Assembly: GCA_027624035.1 (NCBI GenBank)
Contig: JAQBUI010000005.1
Span: 46,661 to 110,660, forward strand
Direction of reading: 5' to 3'
Length of the DNA stretch: 64,000 bases
Origin: Pseudomonadota bacterium
GTDB lineage: Bacteria; Pseudomonadota; Gammaproteobacteria; Pseudomonadales; Azotimanducaceae
The notes beneath the pieces were generated by a model. It made no database searches, was not told the origin of the DNA, and was given only the letters and a program-made list of their open reading frames with translations. Below are positions 38,063 to 47,464 of the stretch, one piece after another (positions within the stretch are counted from its first letter, which is position 1; every line of letters begins with the position of its first letter). Both the position numbers and the translations under genes were made by a program.

Positions 38063-38896
38063 TTGCGAGCCCTGCCACTGTTGCTATTGACGGTTGTCGC
38101 AGCGCTGCCGCTCCAGGCTGCCGAATCGGACTTCTGTCAGGCGTGCCACGATGAACCCCTGGTTGGGGTGACTCACGGCCAGCATGCGGCCGGCAGCGCG
38201 TCCTGCGTAGATTGCCACGGCGATGTCAGCGCCCATCTGGCCAGCCCGGCGAACCCGGTGTCTGTCGGATTTGGCGGCGCCGACCGTGATCCATCCACTG
38301 GCAGTGAGCAGTGTCTTGGCTGTCATGATGATGAACAACGACTGCACTGGATGGCAAGCACACACAATGAGGCAGATGTCGGATGTGTCACTTGTCATGA
38401 GCCCGCCTGGGTGGACCCGCAGCATGCGAGGGAACCTGGCGAGGCGGTCTGCCTGCACTGCCATCGTTCGCTTCAGGCAGAGCTGTCGATGCCCTCCCGG
38501 CATCCTATTAAGGAAGGCAAGACCGGCTGTCTCGACTGCCATTCGAGCCACGGCAGTTCTGCGGATGCCGGTGAGCTCAAGCAGGCGTCGATCAACGAGA
38601 ACTGCCTGTCCTGCCATCGTGACCTGCGCGGCCCTTTTCTGTTTGAACATGAACCCGTGACCGAGGACTGCACGCTCTGTCACCGCCCCCATGGTTCAGC
38701 ACAACCATCATTGCTCAAGACCCGGTCACCGTTCCTGTGCCAGCAGTGCCATCTGACGGCGGACCACCCGAGCCAGCTGGCTGATGGCCGTGCGCTGGTG
38801 TCCCGCGACAGCAACCTGCTGGTCAACGGTTGTACCAATTGTCACAGCTCGGTGCACGGTTCGAATCACCCTTCAGGCGCCAGGTTAACGCGATGA
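38063..38896 (+). CDS. Periplasmic decaheme c-type cytochrome, MtrA/DmsE family
   Basis: Ten CXXCH motifs (CQACH, CVDCH, CLGCH, CVTCH, CLHCH, CLDCH, CLSCH, CTLCH, CQQCH, CTNCH); signal peptide. Confidence 0.9.
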   Translation: MRALPLLLLTVVAALPLQAAESDFCQACHDEPLVGVTHGQHAAGSASCVDCHGDVSAHLASPANPVSVGFGGADRDPSTGSEQCLGCHDDEQRLHWMASTHNEADVGCVTCHEPAWVDPQHAREPGEAVCLHCHRSLQAELSMPSRHPIKEGKTGCLDCHSSHGSSADAGELKQASINENCLSCHRDLRGPFLFEHEPVTEDCTLCHRPHGSAQPSLLKTRSPFLCQQCHLTADHPSQLADGRALVSRDSNLLVNGCTNCHSSVHGSNHPSGARLTR

Positions 38897-41145
38897 GGTG
38901 GCCCCGGATGAACGGTCGCAGGTGGCTGATCTGGGCATTCCTGTTGCCGTCACTGTTGCCTGGACTGATGTCCGCATTCAATGCGAAGGCGGATGAGTTT
39001 GGCTTCGAAATGGTGGAGCCGGAGCCCCCGGCGAAACCTGCCTGGACCCAGCGCATTGACCTGGGCGTACGCATCGTCCCGACGGATAACTTTGCCTTTG
39101 GCCAATACAACGGCCTTGATTCCGAGGGGTTGCAGATGGATGGCGGCTTTGTCCTCGGCGGTGGCGTCTGGTCCCTGCACGGGTCACGGCTGGGAACCGA
39201 TAATCGTGAACTGTCTTTTGACTTCCGTGCGCTGCCGCTTCGAGTGACGATGGACTATGACGAGTCTGCCTACCGCGGTAACGACAGCGGGCGCACACCC
39301 TTTACTCACACCGGGCAGGGAAGACTGAGTCTACCCGCCAACTGGCAGGGGGGGCTGGACAGCGATGAGTTCCCGACCGGACTCATGAACGGGGACGTCC
39401 GCAACGGAATTGATCATCAGGCGTTCAGGGCGTCAGCACAATGGGACATGACGGCCCGCCTGACCGGAAAGGTGAGCCTTGAGAAAGAAGCGGTGGAAGG
39501 GACGCAAATCAAGGGCCTCGCCATCTACAGCGATGCCGCCAATCCCCAGGCGGTGGTGCTGCCGGTGCCGGTGGATGAACAGAGCACGGTGGTCGCGGCT
39601 GAACTCGGCTATACCGGCGACCGGTCTACCGCGGTCCTCGGTTACAGCATCACCGATTTTGACAATCATCATGCCCGGATATCGTGGGACAATCCCTTTG
39701 CCAATGGCCTCGGCCCCGCGGTGGACTTCCCCAATGGCGCGGGGGCGTTTGCCGGGGCGCCGGATTACCAGTACCGTCAGGCGTCTCTGGCATCCGGCCT
39801 GCGTCTTGGCGACAGTGTCCGGCTGGTGCTGGATGGCTTTATCGGTGAATCAGAACGTGAGGGTCACTTCGTCGATTACACCGTCAATCCCGCCCTTGTG
39901 GTGTCCGCTCCGCTGCCAGCCACCGCATTGAATGCGCCGCTGTCGACCAGCCGGCTACATGGCGGAATCTACTGGCGACCGGCGAGGCGTGTACGGGTCA
40001 ACCTCCACTACCGGTACGAAGACCGTGAGGACGAGAACGCCCGGCACCTCTGGCAATATGTTCGAGGCGATGGCGCGGACCAGCCGGATGCCGCCTTCGC
40101 GGTTCATTCCCGACCGCTGCAGCGCGAATCCGATCTCTACGAGGTTGAAGGGATTGTCACGCTCGCCAATCGGGCCAGACTCAGCGTCAGCTGGGAGTAT
40201 GAGAAGGACTATCGTCGCTACTCCGCCGTGACCCGGCAAGAGACGGACCGTGTTTCGGTTGGCTTCCAGTTTCCCCCTGCGCTGTTGCCGGGCAGGCACC
40301 AGGTCACGTTCTCTGGCGCCGATGCAGCCGGGTCTACCTACGAGTGGTCGAATTCTTTCTTTCAGCTGATGTCGGTGCAGATGATCAACCGGATTCCGGA
40401 TGCCCAGCGCTGGACCAATCACCCGCTGCTACGCCAGTACCATGTGGCGAATCGCCAGGAGTTCGGCGGTCTGTGGCGCAGCGAGTTTGACCTTGGGCAG
40501 CATGCTGCAGTACAGCTTCGGGTCGAGACCCGCAAGCAGGACTACGATGGGAGCACGCTGGGGCTCACTGCAAGTCGTGAGCGAGCGGGCAATCTTGCGG
40601 TGAACTACTTTGCCGGTGATGTGGTGCTGAGCGCTTATCTGGACTATCGATGGGTCGAGCGGGCTCAGCGCGGCCGGGCCTTTCGGGGCGGCATCGAGAA
40701 GCCCGCCAACGTGATTGACGGTCCCCTGCCCGAAGGCAGCGACCCCGCCCGGGACTACACCACCCAGCAAGACAACGAGATGGTCGCAGCGGGGGTCAGT
40801 CTTGACTGGACGGTGAATGGCCGCTGGTCTGTATCGGGTCAGCTCGGACGATTGATCATTGATGATGACTATGAGGTGACAACCGGTGGGGCTCGTGACC
40901 TTGGTGCCGGGGCACCGCTGCCGACCATCGACTGGACGACCAATGAAGCGACGCTTGCCGCCGTCTATACCTACTCGGACCAGTTGAGCCTCACCTGGAA
41001 GTACCAGTTTTTTGACTACCGGAATGACGACTGGCGGTTGGCCGGCATTGAAGCCGGCAGCATCAGCAACCTGCTTGCATTGGGGCAGCACAACCCCGAC
41101 GAGAATGTGAGCGTTTTCGAAATGGCGATGACCTATGAATTCTAG
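38893..41145 (+). CDS. MtrB/PioB family outer-membrane beta-barrel
   Basis: Signal peptide; alternating beta-barrel pattern; terminal EMAMTYEF; ATGA overlap with upstream decaheme gene. Confidence 0.85.
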   Translation: MRWPRMNGRRWLIWAFLLPSLLPGLMSAFNAKADEFGFEMVEPEPPAKPAWTQRIDLGVRIVPTDNFAFGQYNGLDSEGLQMDGGFVLGGGVWSLHGSRLGTDNRELSFDFRALPLRVTMDYDESAYRGNDSGRTPFTHTGQGRLSLPANWQGGLDSDEFPTGLMNGDVRNGIDHQAFRASAQWDMTARLTGKVSLEKEAVEGTQIKGLAIYSDAANPQAVVLPVPVDEQSTVVAAELGYTGDRSTAVLGYSITDFDNHHARISWDNPFANGLGPAVDFPNGAGAFAGAPDYQYRQASLASGLRLGDSVRLVLDGFIGESEREGHFVDYTVNPALVVSAPLPATALNAPLSTSRLHGGIYWRPARRVRVNLHYRYEDREDENARHLWQYVRGDGADQPDAAFAVHSRPLQRESDLYEVEGIVTLANRARLSVSWEYEKDYRRYSAVTRQETDRVSVGFQFPPALLPGRHQVTFSGADAAGSTYEWSNSFFQLMSVQMINRIPDAQRWTNHPLLRQYHVANRQEFGGLWRSEFDLGQHAAVQLRVETRKQDYDGSTLGLTASRERAGNLAVNYFAGDVVLSAYLDYRWVERAQRGRAFRGGIEKPANVIDGPLPEGSDPARDYTTQQDNEMVAAGVSLDWTVNGRWSVSGQLGRLIIDDDYEVTTGGARDLGAGAPLPTIDWTTNEATLAAVYTYSDQLSLTWKYQFFDYRNDDWRLAGIEAGSISNLLALGQHNPDENVSVFEMAMTYEF

Positions 41146-43387
41146 ACAGAGATATGGCCTGAACCGGATCTGGATTCAGGCAGCATTGGCCTGCTGTATT
41201 GCACTGCTTGTGGGCTGTGGCGGTGGCGGTGGCACGGCTGCTCCGGATGTTGCGCCCGGGCCCGCACCATCCAACGGCAACCCGCCCGCACCGGATCCGG
41301 TTCAGTTGCCGGCGGGTCCGAATACCTATGAGACGGCCAGCGAGATCATCGCGACCATCACCGACGTCACTGTGGCATCGCCGCCGGTACTCACCATGAC
41401 CGTGGTAGACGGTGACGGCGTCGCGATCACCGGGCTCCGGTCTTCCAATGTTCGCTTCACTATCGCCAAGTTGATTCCTGCCAGCAACGGGGACAGCAGT
41501 CACTGGCAGTCCTATATCAATCGCCTGAAGACACCGAACGTTCATCCGGAGAATGATGCGGCGATTCAGGCGACGTCTGAAAGCGGTGGCACGCTGACCG
41601 ACAATGGAGACGGAACCTATAGCTACCAGTTTGTTACAGACATCACCAACGTGACCGCACCGATGGCGGTACCCTATGAACCCCTGTTGACCCATCGTGT
41701 GGCGATACAGTTCAGTGGGGGCCCGATTGCCAATCCGGTATTCGACTGGATCCCCGCAACGGGTCAGACGATGGGTATTGCCAACAAGGATGTGGTGGCG
41801 ACGGCAAGCTGCAATCGGTGCCATGATCCGATTGCCCTGCACGGGGGAGGTCGGGTCGAGGTGGAGTACTGTGTGACCTGTCACAATCCCGGCACCACGG
41901 AGCCCAACTCGGAAACCGAGATGGATCTTGCTGTACTGGTGCACAAGATACACATGGGCGCCAGTCTCCCCAGTGTCCAGGCAGGCGGTGAGTATGTGGT
42001 CTATGGTTTTCGGGATAGCCGACACGACTATTCACACGTGGTGTATCCCCAGAACCCTGCGAACTGCACGAAGTGTCATGCCGGCACCGCAACCGCCGGG
42101 CTGACCGGGATCGGCACGAACGTGGTGACCCAGAATGGCGACAACTGGACAGAGGTGCCGACCATTGCCGCGTGTGGTTCCTGCCATGATGACGTTGACT
42201 TCGCCAGCCACAGGGGAGGTCAGAGCGACAACAGTGGCTGCCGGTCCTGCCATTCGGTTTCCGGGATTGCCGGGTCCCCGGCCGAGTCCCATCGGGATCC
42301 GATTCTCGAAGCGATGGCAGAGTTCAACGTCAGCATCGAGTCCGTGTCCAATACGGCGCCGGGTGAAAATCCGCTGGTGACCTTTTCAGTGACCGACGAA
42401 AACGGCTCGCCCTATGACCTCGCGACGGACCCGGGCTGGTCCGGCGCCAGCCTGAATCTGGGGCTGGCCTGGAATACTCAGGAATTCGTTAACACAGGAA
42501 ATGGCCAAGCCCTCCCCAGTTATGCCCGCACCAACCTGCTGTCGGGGGCCACTTCCAATGGTGATGGTACCTACTCTGTAGTGGCGGGCGTTGCGATCCC
42601 CGATGGCACCGGACCTCTCGGTTATCTCGCAACCGGAAGCGGCATGGCCACCATAGAAGGCAGAGCGAGAAAAGACATCGGTGAGGAGGGTGCGAGCAAT
42701 GTTCAGAATATCCCGTTCGTGCAGCCGCAGCGGTTCTTCTCCATCGACGAACCGAACGGCCAGGCCCTCGCCAGGCGCGAGATCGTGGATATTGCGAGGT
42801 GCAACGCCTGTCACGGCGTGAAGGTGAACCATGGCAGCAATCGCAGCAACAACATCAACGGCTGCGCCGGGTGCCACAATCCCAGGAATACGGATCTTGC
42901 CGTTCGGCCGGGGCAGGCCCAGTCTGTCGACGGCAAGCGTGAGGAATCGATTCATTTCAAGACCCTGATTCATGGACTGCATGCCTCCGGGGTGCGGGAG
43001 TCTCCGCTGGTGGTGTATGGCTTTCGCGGCTCTGTCCACGTCTTTGATGAGGAACATGTCCAGTACCCTGGCACCATATCCAACTGCCTTGGCTGCCATG
43101 TGAATGATTCCTACGAACTGCCGTTACCGGCAACGGCGCTTGCGACGACCGTTGACACCGGAGCCGACGGGGCAGATCCTTCCGATGACATCATGGTGAC
43201 GCCAGTCGCGGCCACCTGCTCATCCTGCCATGACGGTTCGCTTGCGATTGCGCACATGGAACAAAACGGCGGGGATTTCTCGGCAACCCAGGCTACGATT
43301 TCAAGCGGCGCCAGTACGGAGACCTGTACGGTGTGTCACGGCCCTGGAAGAACGGCCAGCGTCAGCGCTGCCCACGGACTGGAGTGA
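41135..43387 (+). CDS. OmcA/MtrC family decaheme c-type cytochrome lipoprotein
   Basis: Lipobox IALLVGCGGG; ten CXXCH motifs (CNRCH, CVTCH, CTKCH, CGSCH, CRSCH, CNACH, CAGCH, CLGCH, CSSCH, CTVCH); overlaps mtrB-like stop. Confidence 0.9.
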   Translation: MNSRQRYGLNRIWIQAALACCIALLVGCGGGGGTAAPDVAPGPAPSNGNPPAPDPVQLPAGPNTYETASEIIATITDVTVASPPVLTMTVVDGDGVAITGLRSSNVRFTIAKLIPASNGDSSHWQSYINRLKTPNVHPENDAAIQATSESGGTLTDNGDGTYSYQFVTDITNVTAPMAVPYEPLLTHRVAIQFSGGPIANPVFDWIPATGQTMGIANKDVVATASCNRCHDPIALHGGGRVEVEYCVTCHNPGTTEPNSETEMDLAVLVHKIHMGASLPSVQAGGEYVVYGFRDSRHDYSHVVYPQNPANCTKCHAGTATAGLTGIGTNVVTQNGDNWTEVPTIAACGSCHDDVDFASHRGGQSDNSGCRSCHSVSGIAGSPAESHRDPILEAMAEFNVSIESVSNTAPGENPLVTFSVTDENGSPYDLATDPGWSGASLNLGLAWNTQEFVNTGNGQALPSYARTNLLSGATSNGDGTYSVVAGVAIPDGTGPLGYLATGSGMATIEGRARKDIGEEGASNVQNIPFVQPQRFFSIDEPNGQALARREIVDIARCNACHGVKVNHGSNRSNNINGCAGCHNPRNTDLAVRPGQAQSVDGKREESIHFKTLIHGLHASGVRESPLVVYGFRGSVHVFDEEHVQYPGTISNCLGCHVNDSYELPLPATALATTVDTGADGADPSDDIMVTPVAATCSSCHDGSLAIAHMEQNGGDFSATQATISSGASTETCTVCHGPGRTASVSAAHGLE

Positions 43388-43389
43388 CG

Positions 43390-43926
43390 ATGAAATATTG
43401 GTTGATCGGTGTCGGCGTTGTGCTGGGCGTGGTTGGGTCACTGGCCTTCAATGTCACCATGTCTGTGACCAGCCATGAGCAGTTCTGCGTATCCTGCCAC
43501 GAAATGACCATACCGGAGCAGCGTCTGGCCCAGACCACCCATGGCAAAAACACCCACGGTATCGTCGTGGAGTGTGGGGACTGTCATATTCCAAAGGAAA
43601 TGGTGCCCAAGCTGTGGCGCAAGATCAGTGCTTCAAGAGAGGTGGTGGGGCATCTGATGGGAACGCTGGATACGCCCGAGAAATACGCGGCGCACCGTGA
43701 CGCCATGCATGAACGGGAATGGACGAGGATGAAAGCCTCAGACTCGGCCGAGTGCCGCCACTGCCACTCACCGGAACGATGGATCGCCGAGTCCCACAGC
43801 CGGGCGGCACAACTCGATCATGCGAGGATGGGCCAGGAGGATGTCACCTGCATCGATTGTCACAAGGGCATCGGGCACCCCATAGAGGTCGCAGCCGAAT
43901 CCTCAGAGGATCTGTTCGAATTCTAG
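43390..43926 (+). CDS. NapC/NirT/CymA-type tetraheme quinol dehydrogenase cytochrome
   Basis: N-terminal TM MKYWLIGVGVVLGVVGSLAF; CVSCH, CGDCH, CRHCH, CIDCH. Confidence 0.9.
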   Translation: MKYWLIGVGVVLGVVGSLAFNVTMSVTSHEQFCVSCHEMTIPEQRLAQTTHGKNTHGIVVECGDCHIPKEMVPKLWRKISASREVVGHLMGTLDTPEKYAAHRDAMHEREWTRMKASDSAECRHCHSPERWIAESHSRAAQLDHARMGQEDVTCIDCHKGIGHPIEVAAESSEDLFEF

Positions 43927-43940
43927 CCCCCCACCCAGGA

Positions 43941-44046
43941 AATTAGGGTCAGAGTCGAATTAGTCAGCAAAGAATTAGGGTCAGTGTCGAATTAGTCGGT
44001 GTAAGCGCCCCCAATTGTTACACTGACCCTATTTGTTTCTGACCCT
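43941..44046. repeat. REP-like cluster with direct and inverted AGGGTCAG(A/T)GTCGAATTAGTC units
   Basis: aattagggtcagagtcgaattagtc at 43941 and aattagggtcagtgtcgaattagtc at 43973; inverted acactgaccct at 44020-44030 pairs with agggtcagtgt at 43977-43987. Confidence 0.75.
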
Positions 44047-44224
44047 GTTTATTTGCCCCTGTTTATTGGTCACCAGGCAGCATCGGTCCAGGAATCACAC
44101 ACTGCGACGGTTTGCGAACTGGCTGACCTACCAGCATTTCATTCCTGATCCTTGTCAGGAACCATCGAAACCAGGATTGACCTCCTGCAAGAATCAGGTA
44201 TGTTCTGACTGTTGAGAACAGATA

Positions 44225-44659
44225 ATGCGCGGTATGCGTCAAACAATCAGATTGTGCGTGGCGGTGTTTGCATTACTGGCCTATGTAAACCAGTCCTTCG
44301 CCTATGTGATCGTCCATTGTAGCGGGATGGGTGATCAGCCGATGTCCATGATGTCGATGAAGATGGCCGACGCCGAACAAGACAATGTGCCTGCCAAAGT
44401 GTTGGACATGGCGCATGAGGAATCGTCCGGGCACCATGGTCACCATGTGCAGCCATCCGAATCAGCTGAAACCGACGCTTCGGATTGCTGTAGCCACCCG
44501 CAATGCGGCCAGACAGACTGCGTTACCGTGAACGCTGTCCTCGTTGGCAGCCTTACGCCATTTGCCGTACAGCGCTTACAAACACCAGACCCGGAATACG
44601 CGGGCACCTGGCTGACCGCCGAAATCTCCTCACTATTTCGCCCTCCCATTTCCCGCTGA
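44225..44659 (+). CDS. Small exported His/Met/Cys-rich putative metal-binding protein
   Basis: Signal peptide; MGDQPMSMMSMKMADAEQ, SSGHHGHHVQ, DCCSHPQCGQTDC; upstream of a Cus-type efflux operon. Confidence 0.65.
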   Translation: MRGMRQTIRLCVAVFALLAYVNQSFAYVIVHCSGMGDQPMSMMSMKMADAEQDNVPAKVLDMAHEESSGHHGHHVQPSESAETDASDCCSHPQCGQTDCVTVNAVLVGSLTPFAVQRLQTPDPEYAGTWLTAEISSLFRPPISR

Positions 44660-44789
44660 CAGGGGTCATTTCGTCCGAAATTCGGGACGCATGACTGCTC
44701 TGCAGGCGGGAGTTTGCACTCCCTTCAAATCTCAAATCGCGGCACTCGCACCAAGGCGGGCTGCCTGAAAGGTTGACCTGGGAGTCATC

Positions 44790-46124
44790 ATGAAATTGTT
44801 TCTGTTTTCTCTACATTTGGTTGTACCACTGTTGCTCTTTGGGTTTTCCGCCAGCGCCCAGGATTGGCCAAAGCCGCTGACCCTGGATGATGCCGTTACA
44901 CTGGCCGTCACCACTGACCCCTGGCTCAGTGGCAGTCAGCACCGGGAGGATGCGCTGTTCAGCGAATCGGTGGCAGCAAAGGTCCTGCCTGACCCAAGGG
45001 TGAGCCTGATGCTGGCCAACATTCCGACTGACAGTTTTGAGATGGGCCAGGAAGCCATGACCCAGCTTACCCTGGGCGTTAGTCAGGCGTTCCCGCGTGG
45101 TAACACCCGGGCCCTGTCCGGCCGTCAAAAACTTGAGCAGGCCGCACAGGAACCATTACTGAGGGAGGATCGGAAAGCCAGGCTGGCAGCGACGGTCCGG
45201 CAACTGTGGCTGGACGCATTTCAGGCCGAGGAGAGCATCCGCCTGATCGAACTGGACCGCTCGTTGTTTGAGTATCTGGTGGATGCGACCCGAGCCAGCT
45301 ACTCATCGGCCGTAGGCCGCGCGCGGCAGCATGACATCATCCGGGCCCAGTTGGAATTGACCCGGCTGGAAGACCGGCTGACCGTGTTGCGACAGCAGCT
45401 TGAGTCCTCCCGGCGGGTTCTGTCTGAATGGATCGGTGGTCACGCTCTGTTACCGTTGGCCGACACCTGGCCCCGGTTGGAGGTCTCGACGCGCCTGGCG
45501 GGCCAGTTGGAGAGTGAGCAGGAACTTTTTGACGAGATCAGCCAGCACCCCGGATTGCTGGCTGTTGATCTGCGCATCGCGGCCATGCAAACCAGCGTCG
45601 AACTGGCGCGCCAGCAGTATGCGCCCCAGTGGGGTCTGAGTGCTCAATATGGCCATCGTCGGGATGACCTGATGGGCCGTGAGCGCGCCGATCTGCTGTC
45701 TGTTGGGGTGACCTTTGATTTGCCGGTGTTTACCGGTAACCGGCAGGACAAGAACGTCAGTGCGGCTGTCTCCCGGGTGGCCGCACTCCGGACTGACAAA
45801 ACGATCATGGTGCGAAAGATGCTGGCTGAGCTGAAGACGGCCCTGTCCCGAGTTGAGCGCCTGAACGAACGCAAGGCCCTGTATGCCCAACAACTGCTGC
45901 CCCAGATGGCGGAACAGGCCGAGGCCGCGCTCGCTGCCTATAACAACGACGACGGAGATTTCGCCGAGGCGGTGCGTGCCCGCATCGCGGAACTCAATGG
46001 CAAGATCGAGGCATTGGTGATCGAGGTGCAGTGCCAGCAAACCCTCTCGAGCATTCACTATCTGCTGACGCGAAGCAGCACGGGCGCCGGGCACGCTCAA
46101 AACAGATCTATGGAGGCACAATGA
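44790..46124 (+). CDS. TolC family outer-membrane efflux protein (CusC-like)
   Basis: Signal peptide, TolC-type helical repeats, first gene of a CusCBA-order operon. Confidence 0.85.
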   Translation: MKLFLFSLHLVVPLLLFGFSASAQDWPKPLTLDDAVTLAVTTDPWLSGSQHREDALFSESVAAKVLPDPRVSLMLANIPTDSFEMGQEAMTQLTLGVSQAFPRGNTRALSGRQKLEQAAQEPLLREDRKARLAATVRQLWLDAFQAEESIRLIELDRSLFEYLVDATRASYSSAVGRARQHDIIRAQLELTRLEDRLTVLRQQLESSRRVLSEWIGGHALLPLADTWPRLEVSTRLAGQLESEQELFDEISQHPGLLAVDLRIAAMQTSVELARQQYAPQWGLSAQYGHRRDDLMGRERADLLSVGVTFDLPVFTGNRQDKNVSAAVSRVAALRTDKTIMVRKMLAELKTALSRVERLNERKALYAQQLLPQMAEQAEAALAAYNNDDGDFAEAVRARIAELNGKIEALVIEVQCQQTLSSIHYLLTRSSTGAGHAQNRSMEAQ

Positions 46125-47464
46125 TGGAAGTTCTGAACAGATCAGGCATCACGCTGGCTGCAGTGGCATTGGCTGGTGCATTGCTTGGCGCAACGGCGGG
46201 CGCTGCGCTGACATGGTGGTGGAACGATGGCGCGATGGATCATCAGCCGGCTACTGATACGGGCGAGGCAGGCAAGGAGCCCCTCTACTGGGTTGCACCA
46301 ATGGACGCCAATTACCGTCGTGACAAACCTGGAAAGTCCCCAATGGGGATGGACCTGATTCCGGTTTACGAAACATCGGGCGGCGACAACGATCCGGGTT
46401 CGATCACGATCTCGCCCGATGTGATGAACAACCTGGGTGTGCGTACGGCGGCAGTGACTCGGGGGCGTCTTGTCGACACGGTCAACACCGTGGGCCATGT
46501 GCAATATGACGAGGATCGATTGGTTCATATCCATCCCAGGGTAGAGGGCTGGATTGAAACCCTCCATGTCAAAGCCACGGGCGATCCTGTGGAACAGGGT
46601 GCGCCGTTGTATGCGCTGTATTCGCCCACCCTGGTCAATGCCCAGGAGGAGTTGCTGCTGGCATTGAGGCGGGGTAGCCCCTCGCTGATCTCTGCTGCGA
46701 TGGAGCGGCTGTCTGCGCTGAAAGTGCCAGAGTCCGACATCGACCAGATAAAGAGCAGCGGCAAAGTGAGCCAGACCATTACGATCACAGCGCCCCAGTC
46801 GGGCGTGCTGGATAACCTGAACGTCCGTGAAGGCATGTACGTTCGGCCTGGTATGGAGGTGATGAGTATCGGTCAGCTGGAACACATCTGGGTCATTGGA
46901 GAGGTGTTCGAGCGGCAGGCGGCCAGTGTCAGCGAAGGCGATGCCGTCCGCATGCGGCTGGATTATCTGCCTGGTCGTGAGTGGTTGGGCAAAGTGGACT
47001 ACATCTATCCATCGCTCAATATCAAAACCCGCACGGCCCAGGTGCGGGTACGCTTTGACAATCCAGATGTGTTCCTGAAGCCTGGCATGTTCGCGCAAAT
47101 GGCCATTGCCGCCAGCCCTTCGAAGCCGAGCCTGCTGATACCCAGTGAGGCCCTCATTCGCACCGGCAGCCAGACCCGGGTGGTACTGGCAAAGGGCGAG
47201 GGGCGCTTCAAATCCATCGCGGTCACGGTGGGCAGAATCGGTGAGCACCAGGTGCAGGTCCTGTCTGGCCTTGCAGAGGGTGAGCAGATTGTGACATCAG
47301 CCCAGTTTCTGATTGATTCTGAATCCAGCAAGACCTCTGACTTCACCCGCATGGCGCATGATGGAGAGGCTCCGCCCATGGATCACAGCCAGCATCAGGG
47401 CATGCAGCACCGCCCTGAATCGGGTCCGGTCGATGGTGATCAACCGGAGCATAAACATGATTGA
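46121..47464 (+). CDS. Efflux RND periplasmic adaptor (CusB-like)
   Basis: YWVAPMDANYRRDKPGKSPMGMDLIPVYE heavy-metal-binding region; barrel-sandwich and adaptor motifs; overlaps upstream stop. Confidence 0.9.
   Translation: MMEVLNRSGITLAAVALAGALLGATAGAALTWWWNDGAMDHQPATDTGEAGKEPLYWVAPMDANYRRDKPGKSPMGMDLIPVYETSGGDNDPGSITISPDVMNNLGVRTAAVTRGRLVDTVNTVGHVQYDEDRLVHIHPRVEGWIETLHVKATGDPVEQGAPLYALYSPTLVNAQEELLLALRRGSPSLISAAMERLSALKVPESDIDQIKSSGKVSQTITITAPQSGVLDNLNVREGMYVRPGMEVMSIGQLEHIWVIGEVFERQAASVSEGDAVRMRLDYLPGREWLGKVDYIYPSLNIKTRTAQVRVRFDNPDVFLKPGMFAQMAIAASPSKPSLLIPSEALIRTGSQTRVVLAKGEGRFKSIAVTVGRIGEHQVQVLSGLAEGEQIVTSAQFLIDSESSKTSDFTRMAHDGEAPPMDHSQHQGMQHRPESGPVDGDQPEHKHD

Noticed and set aside
41063-43099. 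Minus-strand ORFs 41063-42025 and 42386-43099 opposite the MtrC-like gene
   Set aside because: Shadow ORFs; the plus-strand frame has signal peptide, lipobox and ten CXXCH motifs.
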